From NCBI GenBank assembly GCA_025201375.1, contig JAIWZP010000027.1:248001-312000 (forward strand): DNA of 64,000 bases, given 5' to 3'. Positions within the stretch are counted from its first letter, which is position 1. Each line of letters opens with the position of its first letter. The notes beneath the pieces were generated by a model. It worked only from the letters and a program-made list of their open reading frames with translations. It was not told the origin of the DNA and ran no database searches. This DNA is from Gongronella butleri. Lineage: Eukaryota > Mucoromycota > Mucoromycetes > Mucorales > Cunninghamellaceae. Shown here one piece after another: positions 12,046 to 22,058 of the stretch. The position numbers and the translations under genes were made by a program.

Positions 12046-13100
12046 TTACAACAAAGGCGAGACGCAAGGGGACGGCATGGGCAACAGCGAGCTGCCAAAG
12101 GTGGCCAGGGTATGATTCAGGGCGGCCATGTGGGAGTGTTCAATGTGATATTTCAAGCCATTGAGATTCTTGTAGCGCTTGCCACAGTCGCCAATGGTGC
12201 ATTGGTAAGGTTTGGGCACATCGTTGTCTTCTTCAATGCTGCAGTGACCGTGCTCCTTGTGATATTTCAGCCCATTGGCGTTTTTGTAGGCCTTATCACA
12301 GCCTTGCACCTCGCATTTGTAGGGCTTGTCTGCGTTCAAGTCGAGCACTGAAAAAAGAGAGAGAGAAAATTAGAGTTGAGCCACGGTGTCACTCTTAATA
12401 TTTTTTTTTTCAAAAAGCGTGTTTTTTTTTTCTTTTTTTTTTTCTTACTGGCAGAATTAGCCGAGGCAAGCAAGACACCAGCATGGGCAAGGAATTCCTC
12501 GTCAGACATGTGATTGAGCGAGTCGCCTGTGGCCATGGCCAGTTTCTTGGCGGCCGAGAGTGTGAGGAGGTCCATGGCATCGGTGGATGAGATTTGATGG
12601 AAGGAGCGCTTCTTTCCACAGACCATGCTGGCGTCGTCGTCGTTCAATTCCATGTCGTCCTCATCCTCGGAGCACGAGGGTGTGGGCAGGACGGCGTGTT
12701 TGCTCAGATCGGTGCTCAGGGGTGACCAAGGCAACATGGACGCGTTGATGGTGTCTTGGTTGGGCGACATGGGCGGCGTCCAGAGCAATTCGTCCATGTC
12801 CTGGTCATCCTCGTCTACGGACACATGGCTTTCCTCGTAATGCTGCAGCAGATCATGCAAATCAGCAAGCACCATGCCACAGCAAGAGAAATCGCGGCAA
12901 AACGAATCTTCCAGCTGTCGCGATTCAAATGCAGGGTCCACCGTTGACTGGGGCTCACATTTCTCAAAGTCATAAGCCCTAGCAATTCAGCAAAAAATAG
13001 GGGGGAAAGGAGAAGCATGAGCGTGAGGTACTCGGCCATGAGGATCATGTCCCACTTACGAGATTTGGATATCATGTTTTGGCACGGTGATGGTGCTCAT
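12046..13100 (-). CDS. SFP1: Sfp1/JAZF1-type C2H2 zinc-finger transcription factor
   Basis: Exons (minus) 13100-13060, 12978-12449 and 12347-12046; 290 residues. The N-terminal part has a degenerate C2H2 finger ([25 protein letters not shown], near residues 38-63), typical of the Sfp1 family. It is followed by acidic Ser/Asp-rich segments and a KKR basic patch. Two C-terminal C2H2 fingers follow ([14 protein letters not shown] near 200 and [14 protein letters not shown] near 235), each with the GLKYH core seen in this family. Sfp1 in yeast activates ribosome-biogenesis and ribosomal-protein genes under TORC1 control. The gene lies 520 bp downstream of MAK21 on the same strand. The symbol is by family resemblance; orthology was not tested. 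Confidence 0.85.
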
Positions 13101-13620
13101 ACGACGCAGGCAGTGATAATCAATGGGGATAGGCATCCTTTTTGTGTTTTTTATAATGAAAGGCAGGGAAATAAAAGAGGTAATACTAATGCAAGGGACA
13201 AGAAAGCGCGAAAAAAAAACGAATTAGTGCAAGGGTGGAGGGGGGATGCAAGGATGCAAAGGGGGAGGGGGGAATAATGTGGTCGAAGAAAAAAAAAAAA
13301 AAGGGATGGAGAAAGAAAAAGAAGAAAAAAAAGACCAAAAAGGGATTGCCTTAAATACCCTGTTTTGCTGGCAACATGTCAAAAAAAGGCGGCGCCTTGA
13401 ATTTTTTTTTTTTTTTTTCGTTTCACCCCATTTTGTACCGTTCTCCGAATGAAATGTCGTGGCCTCACATTGGATCAGTGTCACTTTATTGATCGATCGG
13501 GTGAATGCTGGATTTTTATTGTACTTGTCTACTTTTTTTGAAATGGAAAAAAAAAGAAAAAGAAAAAGAAAAAAAAAAGGATGCAAAGGGGGATGTGGGA
13601 TGCAAAATGGACCATTTTTT
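13101..13620. other. Intergenic region between MAK21 3' end and SFP1-like start
   Basis: No gene seen. It contains A-rich runs, a GGGGGATGCAAGGATGCAAAGGGGGA repeat-like element near 13240-13265, and related AAGGATGCAAAGGGGGATG words near 13577-13600. It should hold the MAK21 terminator and the promoter of the SFP1-like gene. Confidence 0.5.
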
Positions 13621-16600
13621 TTACGCGATGCCATCGTCTTCCTCGTCGAGCAAGTGGGCATAATCTTCTGCAGATGCAAAAGTGGGCAATTGGACCTTGC
13701 GCTTCTTTTTTGGCTGAGCTTGGTCTTCGTCGTCGTCATCATCATCGGAGGGCCGCTTGAAATTGGCGGTGTCTTGATCACTGGCAACGTCATCCTCGTC
13801 GCTGTCGCCCTCGTCCACGACGGTCGCGCCCAAAAAGCCGCCCTCTTCATCGCTGGACGCGTCTTGTTCTTCGTCGCTGTCCTTTTCCTCATCATCGTTG
13901 TCTTCGTCATCGTCGTCGCTGCCTTGCTCGTCCATCGAATCATCTTCATCGAGCAGAGCGCGCATCTCTTCATCTTCTTCGGACCCGGCCAGATCGTCGT
14001 CATCCATGTCGTCGTCATCCAGACCACCGGGCACCGACGCCATCATGGCACGCCAAATCTCGTCCTCCTCGTCACCCTCTTGCTCCTTTTTGGGCGCGTC
14101 ATTGGCATGTTTGCGCGCAAAGTATCTGTGGAAGAAGATCTAAGGACGAAAAAAAAAGGGGGCAAGGCAACACAAGATGTCGTGAGCAGAGCGGAAGCCA
14201 CGTTTGTTACACGCAAGACAAAAAGTCAAAATTAAGGTTTTCCCTCTTGGCTTTTCTTCCCCTCCCCACTGTGCCACCCTATTCGTTTCGTTTACCTCAT
14301 CTACGGGGACTTGATCAATCTGCTGGCGCCAGAATTCCTCAGAATTGACAGGGGCCGTGGTGACACGAGAGCCCTTTGTCTGCAAAACACCGCCGTCGCG
14401 TCGATTGGCCATTGGTTGCATGATGGAGCTGCCCTTGGTCGTTGTCTGCTTCTTGGCATTGCGGTACACAAACCGGTCCAAAAAGTGCATCAGCGTGTGC
14501 AAATGCAAATCAGGGTTGTCTTGGATCAATTCGCCATCAAACAACGCATTGGTATATTTCACCACGGACGGATGGTAGTGACGCTTAAAGGGCAACTGGA
14601 AAAAAATTGAAAAAACGGGAAAAATTCATCGTGTGAGCCCACTGTTTTTTTTTTTTTTTGTTCTATTGTTCTCTCCCACGACGCTCTTCTTTCTTTTTTA
14701 CGCCCTGGGAGAACCCCGTGACGCCTTGTATGGCATTGTTTGTTCCATTGTTCTCTCACCCCCACGGCTTACCAATTCCCACAAACAAGAGTGTTCCGCA
14801 TGGCTAAAGCGGGGGTCCCGTTTCCTGCCGTCGTACAATGTCATCGTTGGCAGTGCAGCCGCGGGCTTGCTCTCGTCTTGATCCTCATCGTCGGGTGCAT
14901 CGACGAATTGCTCGTCGTCATTCTCCTCGGGCGTCGTCAACATGGTGCGCAGACCCGGCTGCTGATGCATGATCTTTTTGACAAAAAAAAAAAAAGAGGC
15001 AAAAAATGTGAGCGTGTGCGTGTGAAAAGAGGTGTCCAAATATGGGCATCTGTGGGGGATTGCGTCTTTTTTTCTATTGTTTTTTTTTTTTTTTGCCCAA
15101 TTCTTACCTGGCTAAGGATATAAAACAGGCCGCAAATGAACGAGGGCTGGTGGAGGCCTGCGATTTGCACGGTGCGCTTGATGAAGGCCTTGACACGGCG
15201 CTTGTCCTCATCAGCGCGCATGGCCTTGAAGAGCAGATTGAGGTACATAGCTTGCTTGGAGGTGGTGAGCAGGCGCGGATCGAGCATGGACTCGTACAGC
15301 GTGCGATAGAAGCGGTCTGCCTGGGTGTGCTTGGTGACGGAGATGGAGAAGATGAGGGCGAGCGCCTGGATGGCCGTGTTAAAGGTGCCTGCGTGCGTGA
15401 TTTTGAACAATGTCTGCATGTGCTGCTCAAACGTGTCATCGTCCAGCGTGGAAAAGTGGAACGCGCGATTGACGCCGGTCAAGATGGCACCGACCATCTT
15501 GTTCTGGTGCTCGTCGGACTCTTGTGCCTTGCGTGCCGCCTCCTTTTCGCGATTTTGCTGCTTGCGGTTCTTCTTCTTATCGCTGATCACCGACGACGCG
15601 GCCTCGGCCTTTTTCGTCTTGTCGCCCTCGCTGTCGCTGATCTGCATGAGGCGACGGAAGAACGAAAAGTACAGCTCAATAAGCTTGTTGGCCACCTCGG
15701 CGTCCTTTGACGTGAGAATCGTCTGGTTGAGCGAGATCATCGCGTAATATTGCGAGCGAGGCGTCGCCTTTGGTTGCAAAATCAGCTGCTCAATCTCGCG
15801 CAACACGTACAGCTTCATGCCAGGGTGCTGCACCAGCAATTCAATCAGTTTCTGGGAGGCCTTGGCCGCCACCTTGTTTTCCGCGTCACCAAGCTTGTTC
15901 ACGAGCAATTTGAGCAAATTCTGCTCTTGTTCAGGCTTGCCAGACAGCAAATCATGCAGACACGTCACCATGTTGTAACGGATGTGCAAAAGTGTATCGT
16001 GCGACAAGATCTAAAATTGAAAATGGGCATCAAAAATTGGCATTCGTCGCTTTTTCTCGCGTTTTTTTTATTCACGCGTTTTTCTCTTTTGTCGTCCCCA
16101 CGTTGCCTCTTTTTTTTCACGCATTCTCTTATTTTTTTTACCTCAATTTGCTGGATGAGCTCAAAGTAAAACTTTTTGATATAATCTTCAAAGGCCCAGA
16201 GGACGAGATGCTTGTTGGTGACACCCGGGTGGTGCAGAGGGCGGTCGGCAAAGTAGACAAGCTTGCGATCGGGGAGCGCCGAGCCGACGAGCAGATCCTT
16301 AAGGCTCTGGACGGCCATGTTTGCCTCCTTTCTGCCCTTTTTCTTGCTCATGGTGAGCATGGTGTCGAGGGCCCTGAGCCCGTGCAGTGGCGACTCTTGG
16401 ATGAGCAGCGTCAGCGCAGACACCTTGTCGTTCAGTGTACCGGACTGCATGATGTTGGCCATGAACTTGCGATCCGACGACGACAATGACTCGTGACGGC
16501 TCGCCTTTTCGTTTTCGGCATCCAACAACGCGCGTGCCTCCTCAAGCTTGCTCGCCACTTCCGCAGCAGACAGCTTGGGCTTCTTGGTCGCACCAAGCGC

Positions 16601-17262
16601 GGGCAATTCCGTCGCGTACCATTGAGGCGTCGGCTCCACCTGGAAAAAAAAAATGTCGAAAAATGAGGTGAGTGTGTGTTGCTTTTTTTTTTACAAAAAA
16701 ATTGTCGTTCTTACAATCAGATTCGAAGCAGACTTGATGACCATCTTGTCAGAGCCATCCGAGGCAACAGAGGCGGCATCGTCGTCGTTTTCTTGCTCTT
16801 CGTCCTCTTCCTCGTCAGATGAGCTGCTGTCTTGTTCTTCCTCTTCTTCTTCTTCCTCCTCGTCCTCTTCGGCGTCATTGTCTTCATCGCCATTGTCGTC
16901 GTCGGCTTCCATGGTGGCCGAGGGATCGTCGTTCTCCACTTCGACAAATTGGGTCGAAATCTTGGGATTCAATCCAATGTTCCTGATGAATGCCGACAGC
17001 TCGGCTTGCAATGCCTCGGTCTAGAGACCAAAAAAAATAGAGATGTAGGTGAGCGCTCGTTGTGCACAGGAATGCCATCGCGTCTTACCTGGTCGTTGGC
17101 TTCGGTCGCAGTGACAAGCTCATCGTCCACATCGAGATCAATCGCCTCCAAAAACTTGATATCGCCCTTGGTGCCGCCCAGAGACAGGATCTGCTCACCA
17201 AGCTTGCCGTCCAACTCGGGCTTGACCGATTCAACGACGGGTTGCTGATTCTTTTTACCCAT
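13621..17262 (-). CDS. MAK21: Ribosome biogenesis protein Mak21/Noc1 (CEBPZ family)
   Basis: Seven exons (minus): 17262-17089, 17020-16715, 16639-16142, 16010-15108, 14973-14773, 14595-14296 and 14139-13621; 966 residues, close to the yeast protein (about 1025). An N-terminal acidic Glu/Asp stretch precedes helical repeats (VEPTPQWYATELP, LLIQESPLHGLRALDTML). The CBF/Mak21 domain spans about 515-720 (FKITHAGTFNTAIQAL, AGLHQPSFICGLFYILSQ, YDGRKRDPRFSHAEHSCLWEL, FKRHYHPSVVKYTNALF). The C-terminus is very acidic with an NLS-like KKKRKV. Noc1 pairs with Noc2 in the nucleolus on early 60S particles. All introns are short GT-AG with T-rich 3' ends. Confidence 0.95.
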
Positions 17263-19344
17263 GATCGTGATGCGTGTAGTAAAAAGAAAAAAAAAAAAGA
17301 AATGGGAAAAAAGAGGTGCAGGTCAAAAAAAAAAAAAAGGCGGACTTTTTCCATGCTCACCCAAATTTGAGCGCTCCCTCAGCCACCCAAAAAAGGCGCG
17401 TGTCTGTGCTGCGCACCACAAAGCGCCGCATGAAGTTTACCCCTGAAAGCCCTTGTTCTTCCATCACCTTGCCATAGCCTGCAGGCTCAGCCATGGCCCA
17501 TTGGGGTCCTCTTGTTGGCGTGCCGCAGACTAGCAAAACCCCAAATTTGAGAAAAATGGATAAAATACGAATTTGGTGCGACTACCACCCATCGCACAGC
17601 ATGGTGGGGCTGGCCAAAAAGACGCGCGAATTTCCACAGAATAGCCAGAGGTTAATGATCAAGGCAAAGATTCGCGCTCGACTCTTTTGAGAAAAGAAAA
17701 AAAACAAAAAAAAAAGTCGAAGATGACGCTTGGGGGCACACAAAGAGCCTAAATAGACCGCTAACAAGACTTGTTCGTGGCGCTCTGCATCAACCATCAA
17801 CACTTGAAAATTTGAAGTCAATCGGGATACGACTTTTCAACGACGAGCCCTATAAGTGACCGTTTTTAGTGCTCAATCAGCATTTAAATCACTAACCAGA
17901 CACTCTAGGACCCTGTAACACGTCTCATCGTAACCGGAGCAACAAGAAATCCTAGTGGAGCCGATTTGCACGCTCGCGCAAAGCTCTGGAGCGCGCTAGA
18001 CGCAAAATCAAAAATTGGTCATTTCGAGCTCTTGAGGAAAAATCGAAATTTCAGGTCCCCAGAATTCCACCAAACTTGTACCAAAGAAAGGCTGCTGGGA
18101 GAAACCACGGAAAATGTCAAAAAGCGGTGCGGTCAAAAGGCTCGTTGACGAGCAATGCGCGATTTCGCGTTAAACTTTACACGCGTTTTTCTCCGTATAA
18201 ACGCGTCGTAAACCCGCGTCGACGCGTCCTCTAGCAAGAGACACTCCAGGTGCGTGGATTTGATTGGAAGCAAACGCGTGTCGATCGATGTTTGATACCG
18301 TTTTTCACGCGTCTAAAATTGCCTAAGAAACTGAAACCGTGACAAAATGCCCAAAAAATTATTTTTTTCATAGATCACAGATGCATACGTACGCTCTGAG
18401 CCACGCGCTTTCTGATGATGCGCGTTTCTCGGAGATACAGGCATTTTTCGTCAACATTTGCTTGAGATGATAAAACGAGGCAAATGGCATTTTACGCCGA
18501 ATTCAGCCGATGAAGCTCTGGTTTTTATGGCATGTCTTGGGTGAAAGAGAGCAGCGTTCCATGGGGTTGAGTGGCGTGGTGATCCGAGGCCCTAAATTTT
18601 TCCATTTGCAAATCCACGACTGACGACACCCCTTGAAAAATCCATGATTTTGAGAATAGCGATGGCGAGCCTTCTAGTGATCGCAATTCCGCAAAAGTAG
18701 GCTCATTTGAATAAGCAAGTGTGGGCTGGTCTATGCAAATGGCAAATGGCATTGTACGTAGAAGATGTCATCGGCAAATGGCAAAATACAGCAAAACAGC
18801 TATAATCGCACTTTACTCGGTCTAAAACATACCCATTTGTACCAAAACGCGTGCAGATTCGTGATTAACAAGAAAATCAACAGCCATCGTGTCAGTGAGC
18901 TGGTTTTCTAAATCCACGGCATTCGATAGAAATCATCACTTTTTGTCAATTTTCCAAAAAAAAAAAAAAAAAAGAATGTTGGCCGCGATGAACCATGGCG
19001 TGTGTCGACGAGCAGGGCATTTGAAAAGTAGGTCACTTCATGGACTTTATGAAATAAGCGGTCATCCGATACCATTAAGAGGATGGCGCGTAGAAATTGA
19101 AAAAAGAGGCACATCAGGTCTTTGTTTCCTGGCAAGCATTCAAATTCTGCATGATCGGCACGGGCGGTGGTTGTACAGATTGCCAAATTAGGCCATGACC
19201 ATCAAAACAATGGGCCATTCACGTCAACAAAAGCAAGGTCGTTGACGCGTTTTGACCTTTTTTTTCTTTCTTTTTATTTTTTTGTTTCAAACGGCAAGCT
19301 TTTTGTGCAAAGGAAGCATTGCAAGCGCATACCCCCAAGACTGA
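17263..19344. other. Gene-poor region, 2.1 kb
   Basis: Holds the MAK21 promoter (divergent from the Tvp15-like gene), a dispersed repeat copy at 17990-18740, and T-rich sequence before 19345. No gene is supported. Confidence 0.55.
17990..18740 (+). repeat. Dispersed ACGCGT-rich repeat, copy 2
   Basis: The most complete direct copy. It reads in the same orientation as 8640-9310 and includes ACACGCGTTTTTCTCCGT, GTCGACGCGTCC, TTTTTCACGCGTC, TTTCTGATGATGCG and GGAGATACAGG. It also carries a 3' extension (GCCTTCTAGTGATCGCAATTCC, GGCTCATTTGAA) that the first copy has only in detached form. No reading frame is conserved through it. Confidence 0.85.
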
Positions 19345-19570
19345 ATGAGCTCACGTGCAAAGATTACCAATGCATTTTTGCTTCTCTTGAATCTGGTCAA
19401 TCTCGCTCTATATGCGCTTGTGATCACCGCCGTGGTTTTCAAGTGCATGGACGGCCAATTCGCGACGCTGGCCGTCTGTATCTATGGAGGGTAAGATTCA
19501 AATGTCGGCGAGGATGCGATGCAGCACACGCGCAAGCAAGCTGACACCGTTTTGTATCCCCTTTCCCTTT

Positions 19571-19648
<78 letters not shown>

Positions 19649-20241
19649 ACTCAGCCTTATTGCTGTTGGTCTGATTGTCCATGAATTCAGACAATTCCAG
19701 GTGGTCGTGCGATATTTCCCATTCATATGCCTCTATTTTGGTCGGGGCATGACCCTCATATGTAAGAGAAAAAAAAAGTGCCAAGACCCGCTCTTGAAGC
19801 GGATCAAAAGCGGCGGTTGTCGAATTTTAATGTGCTTTTTACGACGCTTGTCGTCCCCTCCCTTTTTTTTTCTGTTTGAAAGGGCTTGGCTGTGTTGTGC
19901 TAGATGGCGGTGTCGTCAATATCCTGACAGGGGCAGCATGCCTCGTTTTTGGATGTATTCACATCATCCTCCATTTCATCCCTGATTTTGCTCCGCCAAA
20001 CTCGTTGGCGGTGAATTGGCAGCATTGGCGTGCGCGCGAGCCGGCTCCCACACGGGTCTACGACGAGGTGAGTTACGCAAAAAAAAAAAAAAAAAAAAGG
20101 GGGGGGAAGTCCAATGGACTCACTTTTTTTTAACAAAAAAATGGAAAGATGACGAAACGCGCGGTCCATCCGCCGCCATTCGAGGCAAGAAGGATAGACA
20201 TGGTGTCTCCGGGGTTGGTCAGACCGTATGAGCAAGTCTAA
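19345..20241 (+). CDS. TVP15: Tvp15-like Golgi membrane protein (COPI-associated family)
   Basis: Exons 19345-19490, about 19661-19760, about 19882-20069 and about 20148-20241, joined in frame through GTAAGA/GACTCAG, GTAAGA/TGAAAG and GTGAGT/GGAAAG. Four hydrophobic segments are seen: FLLLLNLVNLALYALVIT, LAVCIYGGLIAVGLIV, YFPFICLYFGRGMTLI and INILTGAACLVFGCIHIIL-like. The PFICLYFGRG motif matches the conserved RxxPFxxxFxGRG core of COPI-associated/Tvp15 proteins. They reside in late Golgi vesicles with Tvp18/Tvp23/Yip proteins. The hydrophilic tail ends RPYEQV. The first intron contains a 74-base T run. The assignment rests on motif and topology and is moderately sure. Confidence 0.75.
19574..19647 (+). 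repeat. Poly-T tract (74 T) in intron 1 of the Tvp15-like gene
   Basis: Seventy-four consecutive T from 19574 to 19647, preceded by CCCTTTCCCTTTCCC and followed by GACTCAG, the intron acceptor. It is the longest homopolymer in the window. Confidence 0.9.
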
Positions 20242-20563
20242 AAATGGATCCGGCAGCCCTGCTCGCCAACCCAGGTGAAAAAAAATGGGCCGTGGAATCG
20301 CCAGGATCCAACGATTTGCTTTTTTTTTTCATGCAGGGAAACCTTGGCCAAATTTGGCAAAGTTTGTGATGTTTGCCAAGGCCGCCGTTCAGAAAAAAAA
20401 AAAAAATAAAAATAAAAAGAAAAAGGATTCACCCAAGACCATTCATTGTTTTTTGCAAAAAAGCTTTTTTTTCCCTCCCCTTTCGTTTGTTTTCCCTTTC
20501 CTTTCCTTATTTTTTTTTTTTGTATTTTCTTTGTCACTCTTTCCATATCAATCCCGCATACCC
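20242..20563. other. Intergenic region
   Basis: About 320 bp between two same-strand genes. A-rich at 20392-20425, then a long C/T-rich tract (20465-20545) directly before the MARVEL gene ATG, the usual leader composition in this window. No gene is seen. Confidence 0.6.
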
Positions 20564-21871
20564 ATGACTGACAACGTTTCTGAAGAGCCCGCGTCGCGAT
20601 TTTCTGTGAAACAATATCAAAGCATCCGATTCAAGCTTTGGCTGCATGGCGCGCACGTTGCCGTGTGTTTGTTGACGGTTGTGCTGCTTGTACCAACGAT
20701 CATCATTCAAAATCAAAACGTAAATGAACAGAATTGGGCATGACAGGCGGCACGCCATCGAAGAAAAAAAGAAAAAAAAAAGAGGGGATCCGCGTGACAA
20801 GATTAAAAATAGGCATTGGCGCGGCAGTACGCAAGGCCAGCGAGCCAAGCAATTGACACAAGGGGAGGGGGATGACTTGCAGGGCCTGATTGTTTCTTTT
20901 TTTTATCTTTTTTTTTTACAGGGCGGCAGCAGTGCGGCTGTCAACTATGACATGTTTGTTGCGGTGTTTACGACGTTTATTCCGATTTGCATGGCTCTTT
21001 TCCCCTGGATGTACGAGTCCAAGAACAAGGCGAAAAAGGCGGGCAAATTCTTCCTCAAAGCAAGAACACAAATGATCTTTTCGTCGTTTTACGCGTTGCT
21101 TTGGCTGACGGGTGGCATTGCCATCACGGTGCAAGCGCTGAATCCTGCGTCTTGCGCTACCGACAGAGGCGATGCATGGACGTCACAGGTACACTTGGCA
21201 AAATGAAAAAAAATGAAAAGACGAGTCCAGACCGCGATTTTAAATGTGATTTTTCTTCTCCGTTTCTTCATTTTTTTTAGTGCCGTCTTGGGTATGCTGC
21301 GATGGCGACTACGTGGTTGAATTGTCTCTTGTGGCTCGTTGCTCTTGTTTCTGCCTTGATCGTGTTTGTCAAGGAGAAGCGGATGACGCAAAAGAAGATC
21401 AAGCAACAACAGCAGCAACAGCAGGCATTAGGCGGCGACGGCGTACCTCAGATAGAGGTGGCGGATCAGGATCAGGCACATCAGCAGGGGCCATTGACCG
21501 AGGACGATATTTACGACTCGCCGCACGAGCAAATGCATGACGAAAGCCATTATGGTCTTGTGTCACCGGCAATGGCAGGTCCGTCGTACCAACATCATGC
21601 TGACGCGCATGTCTATCCTCACCACGAAATGGCGTACACGCAGCAGCAGCACACACCCATGCCGGACGCGTATCCATCATATTCGACACCGGTCCAGCAC
21701 GCGTTTTATGCGCAAGGACAGCAACAACAACACTCGGCCACGCCATTGCCATCGACGGCCACGTCACATGGCTATTTCCCGCCACACCAAGACCAAGTTG
21801 CTCAGCAGCAGCAGCCATTCCTTGTGCCACCCTTGGCCTCCATGCCAGATCCTCAGCATTACCGCTCCTAG
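20564..21871 (+). CDS. MARVEL-like four-TM membrane protein with Gln-rich tail
   Basis: Exons 20564-20719, 20922-21188 and 21281-21871; 337 residues. Four transmembrane segments: LWLHGAHVAVCLLTVVLLV, MFVAVFTTFIPICMALF, FYALLWLTGGIAITVQAL and TTWLNCLLWLVALVSALIVF. A Cys-containing loop (NPASCATDRG) and the helix-4 pattern ATTWLNCLLWL resemble fungal MARVEL-domain proteins, which sit in the plasma membrane or in vesicles. The cytosolic C-terminus (from about residue 170) is Gln/His/Pro-rich with a poly-Q run and low complexity. Same strand as the Tvp15-like gene 320 bp upstream. The exact role is not predictable. Confidence 0.75.
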
Positions 21872-22058
21872 ATTTAATCATCCTTTGCATTTCCTCCCCC
21901 CCCCCGTTTTTTTAGTGCTTTGTGCAATGTCAAAAAAGGGCAATTCTTCTTTCTTTTACTCGAGTAATAAAAAAACAAGCAATAAATAAAAAAAACAAGT
22001 TGCAAAAGGAGAGAAAAAAAAGGGACAGTGACGTTTTTTTTTTTAAAAAAAACAGTCA

